Below are positions 8,007-10,156 of a DNA stretch of 10,156 nt, piece after piece (position 1 is the first letter of the stretch; each line of letters starts with the position of its first letter). The notes beneath the pieces were generated by a model that did not search any database, was not told the origin of the DNA, and was given only the letters and a program-made list of their open reading frames with translations. Source of the DNA: Pseudomonadota bacterium (GTDB lineage Bacteria > Desulfobacterota > Desulfobacteria > Desulfobacterales > RPRI01); the NCBI GenBank assembly GCA_018830925.1, contig JAHJRK010000489.1, forward strand, positions 1 through 10,156. Direction: 5' to 3'. The position numbers and the translations under genes were made by a program.

Positions 8007-8945
8007 CTAAATTCTTTCTGCTGCCCTTAACTTCGTGCTTCGTGCCATCGGATTCGCAAATATCTCTTCTTCGCCGGGACGCAGGGCCTTTTTATTCAAT
8101 ATCCTGAATAGTCTGGTTTTATTGCAAACACACTTTGGAAAACCAGGAGGGCATATACATTCCTTTTCCATCTCTTTTATTTTCCGTTTAACGATTCTGT
8201 CTTCAAGGGAATGAAATGTTAAAACACAAAGGCGACCTTTGGGGTTTAATAATTCCGACACATTCTCCATAAATAATGAAAGCATTTCGAGTTCCCTGTT
8301 GACGGCGATCCTTAAAGCCATGAATACCCGCGTTGCAGGATGAATTTTTTGTTTGGATTGTATTTTTCTGGGTATTGAATCACAGACGATTTGTGCAAGC
8401 TGTGCGCTCGTTTTTATATCCGTCAAACTCCTTTTTTTTACTATGTTTCTTGCTATATTCCTTGCCCAGCGCTCCTCACCGTAATTTATGATAAGTTTCT
8501 CAAGCTCGTTTTCATCCAGTCCATTTATCAGGTCTTCGGCTTTTATATCGGATTCGGTATCCATTCGCATGTCAAGGGGTTCTTCTCTTCTGAAACTGAA
8601 CCCTCTTCCGCTTGAATCAATTTGATGAAGCGACAGTCCCAGATCAAGCAAAATGCCGTCAACTTTTGAAATGCCTGACTCTGAAAGGAATTCGGAGAGG
8701 TGAACGAAATTGCCGTGAAAAAGGCGGATATTTGAAAGGAATGGCTTTAATACGGTTTTTGCATTTGCAATTGCATCCTTATCCTGATCAATGCCTATCA
8801 GCGTCCCGTTCGGCTTGATTTTTTCGCAAATGGCCATTGCATGACCGGAACCTCCCAGTGTGCAGTCCGCATAAATCTTCCCCGGATTGCAGTCAAGATA
8901 ATGAATAACCTCTTTTGTCATGACAGGGATATGATAAGTCTGCAT
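8007..8945 (-). CDS. rsmH: RsmH (MraW), 16S rRNA (cytosine1402-N4)-methyltransferase
   Basis: 312 residues, normal for RsmH, which uses S-adenosylmethionine to methylate the N4 position of C1402 in 16S rRNA. It opens with YHIPVMTKEVI. The AdoMet-binding motifs are DCTLGGSGHA (27-36) and GIDQDKDAI (51-59), followed by DGILLDLGLS (96-105) and GRGFSFRREEPLDMRMD (113-129). Later family motifs are YGEERWARNIARNIV, HPATRVFMALRIAVNREL and LTFHSLEDRIVK, with ARSTKLRAAERI at the C-terminus. Small departures from the usual pattern are L106 where DLGVSS normally has a second serine, and MALRI for QALRI. Neither removes a known catalytic residue. The ATG lies 3 bp after the mraZ stop, and its AGGA ribosome binding site sits in the last mraZ codons. 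Confidence 0.97.
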   Translation of the reverse strand: MQTYHIPVMTKEVIHYLDCNPGKIYADCTLGGSGHAMAICEKIKPNGTLIGIDQDKDAIANAKTVLKPFLSNIRLFHGNFVHLSEFLSESGISKVDGILLDLGLSLHQIDSSGRGFSFRREEPLDMRMDTESDIKAEDLINGLDENELEKLIINYGEERWARNIARNIVKKRSLTDIKTSAQLAQIVCDSIPRKIQSKQKIHPATRVFMALRIAVNRELEMLSLFMENVSELLNPKGRLCVLTFHSLEDRIVKRKIKEMEKECICPPGFPKCVCNKTRLFRILNKKALRPGEEEIFANPMARSTKLRAAERI

Positions 8946-8948
8946 TAA

Positions 8949-9395
8949 TCAGATTCCTAATTTCGCAATTTCGTTTCTTACATCCTCCTTTTTGCTGTCT
9001 TTTTCCAGTTGTTCTATTTCCGCATTCCAGCTTTCAACAGACCAGATTTCAAAATGATCAAGGGCTCCCACAAGCACTATATCTTTTTCAAGCCTTGCAT
9101 ATTGCCGCAGGGCAGGAGGCACAAGAATCCTGTCCTGTTTGTCGCAAAAACATTCAAATGCCCCACCGATGAATATTCGCCTGAAACGGCGCATGCTTTC
9201 GCTTTTTTCCGCAAGAGACAGAATTTTATTTTCTATCTTTTTCCACTCCTCGAGGGTGTACGCATAAAGGGTTCCATCCATCCTTGAAATAACAACTCCG
9301 TCGCTCTCCCCGGTTTTTATTATGTCACGGAATCTCGAAGGAATTATTACGCGGCCTTTTGAATCTATTGTATGAAAAGAAGTTCCCCTAAACAT
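8949..9395 (-). CDS. mraZ: MraZ, AbrB-fold transcriptional regulator of the cluster
   Basis: 148 residues, the usual MraZ length, beginning MFRGTSFHTIDSKGRVIIPSRFR. The protein is two SpoVT/AbrB-like halves. The first has IDSKGRVIIPSRFRD (about 10-24). The second has CDKQDRILVPPALRQYA, in which the DxxGR motif reads DKQDR. MraZ proteins form ring-shaped oligomers, bind TGGGN repeats spaced 10 bp apart, and repress or tune their own dcw operon. As first gene of the cluster, with such repeats in its leader (9420-9445), it is almost certainly the local autoregulator. The ATG at 9395-9393 is preceded by GGTGAAAT, a moderate ribosome binding site. Confidence 0.97.
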   Translation of the reverse strand: MFRGTSFHTIDSKGRVIIPSRFRDIIKTGESDGVVISRMDGTLYAYTLEEWKKIENKILSLAEKSESMRRFRRIFIGGAFECFCDKQDRILVPPALRQYARLEKDIVLVGALDHFEIWSVESWNAEIEQLEKDSKKEDVRNEIAKLGI

Positions 9396-9415
9396 ATTTC
9401 ACCATAATTATGCAC

Positions 9416-9431
9416 GTTTATCCAGATAAAC
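9416..9431. promoter_or_regulatory. Perfect 7+2+7 palindrome in the mraZ leader
   Basis: GTTTATC-CA-GATAAAC is an inverted repeat with perfect 7-base arms and a 2-base centre. It overlaps the mraZ-proximal MraZ boxes and lies about 20 bp upstream of the start codon. It could be an operator for a dimeric regulator or a small leader hairpin. The left half plus centre, TTATCCAGA, is also one base away from the DnaA-box consensus TTATCCACA. The function is unassigned. Confidence 0.45.
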
Positions 9432-9445
9432 CCACTTTGAACCAC
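9420..9445 (-). promoter_or_regulatory. Candidate MraZ operator: three TGG boxes with exact 10-bp period
   Basis: On the minus strand, reading towards mraZ, GTGGTT, GTGGGT and CTGGAT begin exactly 10 bases apart, with TGG at 9444-9442, 9434-9432 and 9424-9422. This matches the known arrangement of MraZ sites (TGGGN repeats with 5-nt spacers). It lies 25-50 bp upstream of the mraZ start, between the TTGACA element and the start codon, where bound MraZ would block transcription. Only the middle box has the full GTGGG; the outer two are degenerate. Confidence 0.7.
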
Positions 9446-9452
9446 TTTGTTG

Positions 9453-9485
9453 CATATAAATGATATAATTTTATCCATGTGTCAA
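9453..9485 (-). promoter_or_regulatory. Probable mraZ (dcw) promoter
   Basis: A consensus -35 box TTGACA lies at 9485-9480 (minus strand), preceded by an A/T tract (about 9486-9500) that could act as an UP element. The -10 box is ambiguous: TATCAT (9465-9460) is the better hexamer but gives only a 14-bp spacer, while TATATG (9458-9453) gives 21 bp. TATATGCAACAAAGT here is repeated exactly downstream of the other TTGACA in the window (9787-9801, plus strand), which favours TATATG being functional. The -35 call is good; the -10 is uncertain. Confidence 0.5.
9461..9469 (+). promoter_or_regulatory. Possible rightward extended -10 box
   Basis: TGATATAAT on the plus strand is a perfect extended -10 (TGnTATAAT) lying inside the leftward mraZ promoter. 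No convincing -35 is found 16-18 bp upstream (TTGAAC sits 21 bp away). It may be chance in an AT-rich stretch, or may give rightward transcription through the repeat block. Confidence 0.25.
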
Positions 9486-9600
9486 GAAAAAAATTTAATT
9501 CCTTCAATTTTTTTCATAATGATTTATTTATGTTAATACAATTCTAATTGGTGATTTTATTTGTGGAGTTTTGTGGATATGATTTTTTACAACTCAGGAA
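9486..9600. other. AT-rich intergenic stretch, no gene
   Basis: A very AT-rich stretch between the mraZ promoter and the repeat block, with runs of A and T but no credible frame. The only visible structure is the pair GTGGA at 9563 and 9573, spaced exactly 10 bp on the plus strand. This resembles a two-unit MraZ site in the opposite direction. The second unit also matches an inverted DnaA box at 8 of 9 (ATATCCACA). Confidence 0.6.
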
Positions 9601-9610
9601 TCATGGTGCA

Positions 9611-9758
9611 GAATATCGGACATCGGACATCGAATATACAATATCGAATATAGAAGGCCGAACATAGAATATTAAGGCCGAATATAGAATATCGAATATC
9701 GAAGTGCGAAGTTCGATGTACGACATTCGAAGTCCGATGTCCGATATTCGATATTCGA
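9611..9758. repeat. Degenerate palindromic repeat block
   Basis: About 150 bp built from repeated words such as GAATATCG, GACATCG and CGATGTCCGA. Its ends form an inverted repeat: GAATATCGGACATCGGAC at 9611-9628 is the exact reverse complement of 9732-9749, and the match continues imperfectly to 27 bases (about 25 of 27). Inside, an 18-base unit starting AAGGCCGAA recurs at 9654 and 9674 with one mismatch (20-bp period). The right arm recurs at 1643-1666 (23 of 24 bases). A minus-strand open frame through it gives a repetitive peptide (EYRISDI, FDILYS), which is a by-product of the repeat and not a protein. It is not CRISPR: there is no fixed repeat/spacer pattern. Confidence 0.85.
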
Positions 9759-9763
9759 TTAAA

Positions 9764-9792
9764 TTGACAGGATATGGAAGGTCTGATATATG
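9764..9792 (+). promoter_or_regulatory. Rightward promoter for the gene at 9846
   Basis: TTGACA at 9764-9769 (6 of 6), a 17-bp spacer, then TATATG at 9787-9792 (4 of 6) with an extended TG at 9784-9785. The spacing and orientation suit the rightward gene whose ribosome binding site begins about 40 bp downstream. This is the best-formed sigma-70 promoter in the window. Confidence 0.7.
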
Positions 9793-9830
9793 CAACAAAG
9801 TTAAGAAATTGGGATCAGCTTGAATAATCC

Positions 9831-9839
9831 AGGAGGAGG
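9831..9839 (+). promoter_or_regulatory. Strong ribosome binding site for the rightward gene
   Basis: AGGAGGAGG, a full anti-16S match, lies 6 bases before a TTG codon at 9846. It is the best Shine-Dalgarno site in the window. It decides the TTG start and shows that the short frame that follows was a genuine, well-translated gene. Confidence 0.8.
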
Positions 9840-9845
9840 CGTACG

Positions 9846-10037
9846 TTGTCCCGTTTAAAAGAAACTACTTCAACTGAAAAGCTACTTGATTTAATTCGTA
9901 ATAAAAAAGTTGACGCCGCTTCCCCTTCTTTGGATATATCCAAAATTGGTTCGCAGGAAAAAGAATTCCCAAGCACTTCTTTTACATCCGTGTCTGAAAA
10001 AAAATCAGTAAACATTGGTATTGATCTGGTCAAGTAA
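9846..10037 (+). pseudogene. N-terminus of a gene broken by an insertion sequence; possible actin-fold ATPase (PilM/FtsA-like)
   Basis: The frame starts at TTG 9846 behind AGGAGGAGG and a good promoter and reads 63 codons. The product opens MSRLKETTSTEKLLDLIRNKK, a polar, probably helical segment, then a Ser/Thr-rich linker. It reaches SVNIGID at about residues 54-60, which resembles the first nucleotide-binding strand (GID-L/I-G) of actin-fold ATPases such as the pilus protein PilM. The last residues (LVK, then TAA at 10035) probably come from the inserted element: if host DNA continued as GATCTGG, the motif would read IGIDLG. The IS3-type transposase follows at once on the opposite strand. 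The rest of the gene, if kept, would be on the far side of the element outside this window. The family call is tentative; that it is a truncated gene is more secure. Confidence 0.55.
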
Positions 10038-10156
10038 AAATGGACACCCGGTTAAGCTGCTTTTGCCAATGTAAAACTCTTTTCAAAATCGTTCGGATTC
10101 TTGTATCCCAGGTAAGAATGCAGACGATTACTGTTATAAAACATCTCGATGTACCG
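10027..10156 (-). mobile_element. End of an IS3-family insertion sequence (runs off right edge)
   Basis: One terminus of the element is here; the rest lies beyond the window. The terminus is either at TGG 10041 (TGGACACCCGG) or, more likely, at TG 10027-10028, since IS3-family ends begin with TG and this placement restores a sensible interrupted motif in the host gene. The inverted partner and target-site duplication cannot be seen, so the boundary is uncertain by about 14 bp. Confidence 0.75.
10052..10156 (-). CDS. IS3-family transposase OrfB, C-terminal 34 residues (partial)
   Basis: Reading the minus strand from the right edge gives 34 codons and a TAA at 10054-10052. The peptide contains FYNSNRLHSYLGYKNP, then DFEKSF. 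'FYN..R.HS.LGY.(S/N)P..FE' is the hallmark C-terminus of DDE integrase-type IS3 transposases (OrfB), just after the catalytic glutamate region. The catalytic residues and OrfA lie outside the window. The stop is about 12-25 bp from the element's end, as usual for IS3 elements. Confidence 0.88.
   Translation of the reverse strand, partial: RYIEMFYNSNRLHSYLGYKNPNDFEKSFTLAKAA

Noticed and set aside
8946..8948. Separate promoter for rsmH
   Set aside because: Only 3 bp separate mraZ and rsmH, and the rsmH ribosome binding site lies in mraZ. No promoter-like pair stands out in the mraZ end.
9400..9600. Possible replication origin (AT-rich with DnaA-like boxes)
   Set aside because: There are only two 8-of-9 boxes and one 7-of-9 box, no perfect box, and no dnaA, dnaN or gidA neighbour. 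A dcw promoter region explains the AT richness.
9611..9758. Possible CRISPR array
   Set aside because: Repeat words are short, variable and partly inverted, with no constant repeat length, no unique spacers and no cas genes.
9601..9798. 65-codon minus-strand frame with a repetitive peptide (EYRISDI, FDILYS)
   Set aside because: It is a direct translation of the short-word repeat block, with no ribosome binding site and no protein-like composition. Similar repeats in other genomes give the same kind of spurious frame.
9815..10033. 72-codon minus-strand frame opposite the rightward gene
   Set aside because: It is the antisense shadow of the gene at 9846. That gene has the promoter and AGGAGGAGG site, while the antisense frame has neither.

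Overview
The window is almost entirely a division and cell wall (dcw) gene cluster, read on the minus strand. From high to low coordinates the order is mraZ, rsmH, ftsL, ftsI, a fused murE-murF, mraY, murD and the first 62 codons of ftsW, which runs off the left edge. The genes point to a Gram-negative bacterium with meso-diaminopimelate peptidoglycan: the MurE half carries the DNPR specificity motif. The fused murEF, the gene order and the dispersed 'cgatgtccgatattc'-type intergenic repeats suggest a Desulfobacterota (Deltaproteobacteria) lineage. That assignment is inference; there is no rRNA or other marker to settle it.

The genes are tightly packed at four junctions: 3 bp (mraZ/rsmH), a 4-base ATGA overlap (ftsL/ftsI), 4 bp (murEF/mraY) and a second ATGA overlap (murD/ftsW). 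Three longer gaps break the cluster: 65 bp before ftsL, 122 bp before murEF, and 180 bp before murD. The first two are followed by non-ATG starts (TTG and GTG). The third is filled with degenerate repeats. The products act in sequence. MurD, MurE and MurF build the UDP-MurNAc-pentapeptide in the cytoplasm, and MraY moves it to the lipid carrier. FtsI and FtsW polymerise and cross-link septal peptidoglycan with FtsL as a divisome scaffold. MraZ is the local transcription regulator and RsmH is a 16S rRNA methyltransferase.

The 450 bp right of mraZ (9396-9845) have no credible gene but much structure. The mraZ leader holds three TGG boxes spaced exactly 10 bp apart, as expected for a MraZ operator. 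They overlap a 7+2+7 palindrome, with a TTGACA -35 element farther upstream. Next come an AT-rich tract and a 140-bp block of degenerate repeats whose ends form a long inverted repeat. A near copy of one arm also lies in the mraY-murD gap, 8 kb away. A well-formed rightward promoter (TTGACA, 17 bp, TGnTATATG) and a perfect ribosome binding site then lead into a TTG-started gene.

That rightward gene reads for about 60 codons and breaks off at 'IGID', which resembles the first nucleotide-binding strand of an actin-fold ATPase such as PilM or FtsA. It is interrupted by an IS3-family insertion sequence, whose transposase C-terminus is read on the minus strand at the right edge. I see no evidence of a wholly new system. 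The non-routine material is the regulatory and repeat architecture around mraZ, the repeat copy inside the operon, and the IS-broken divergent gene.
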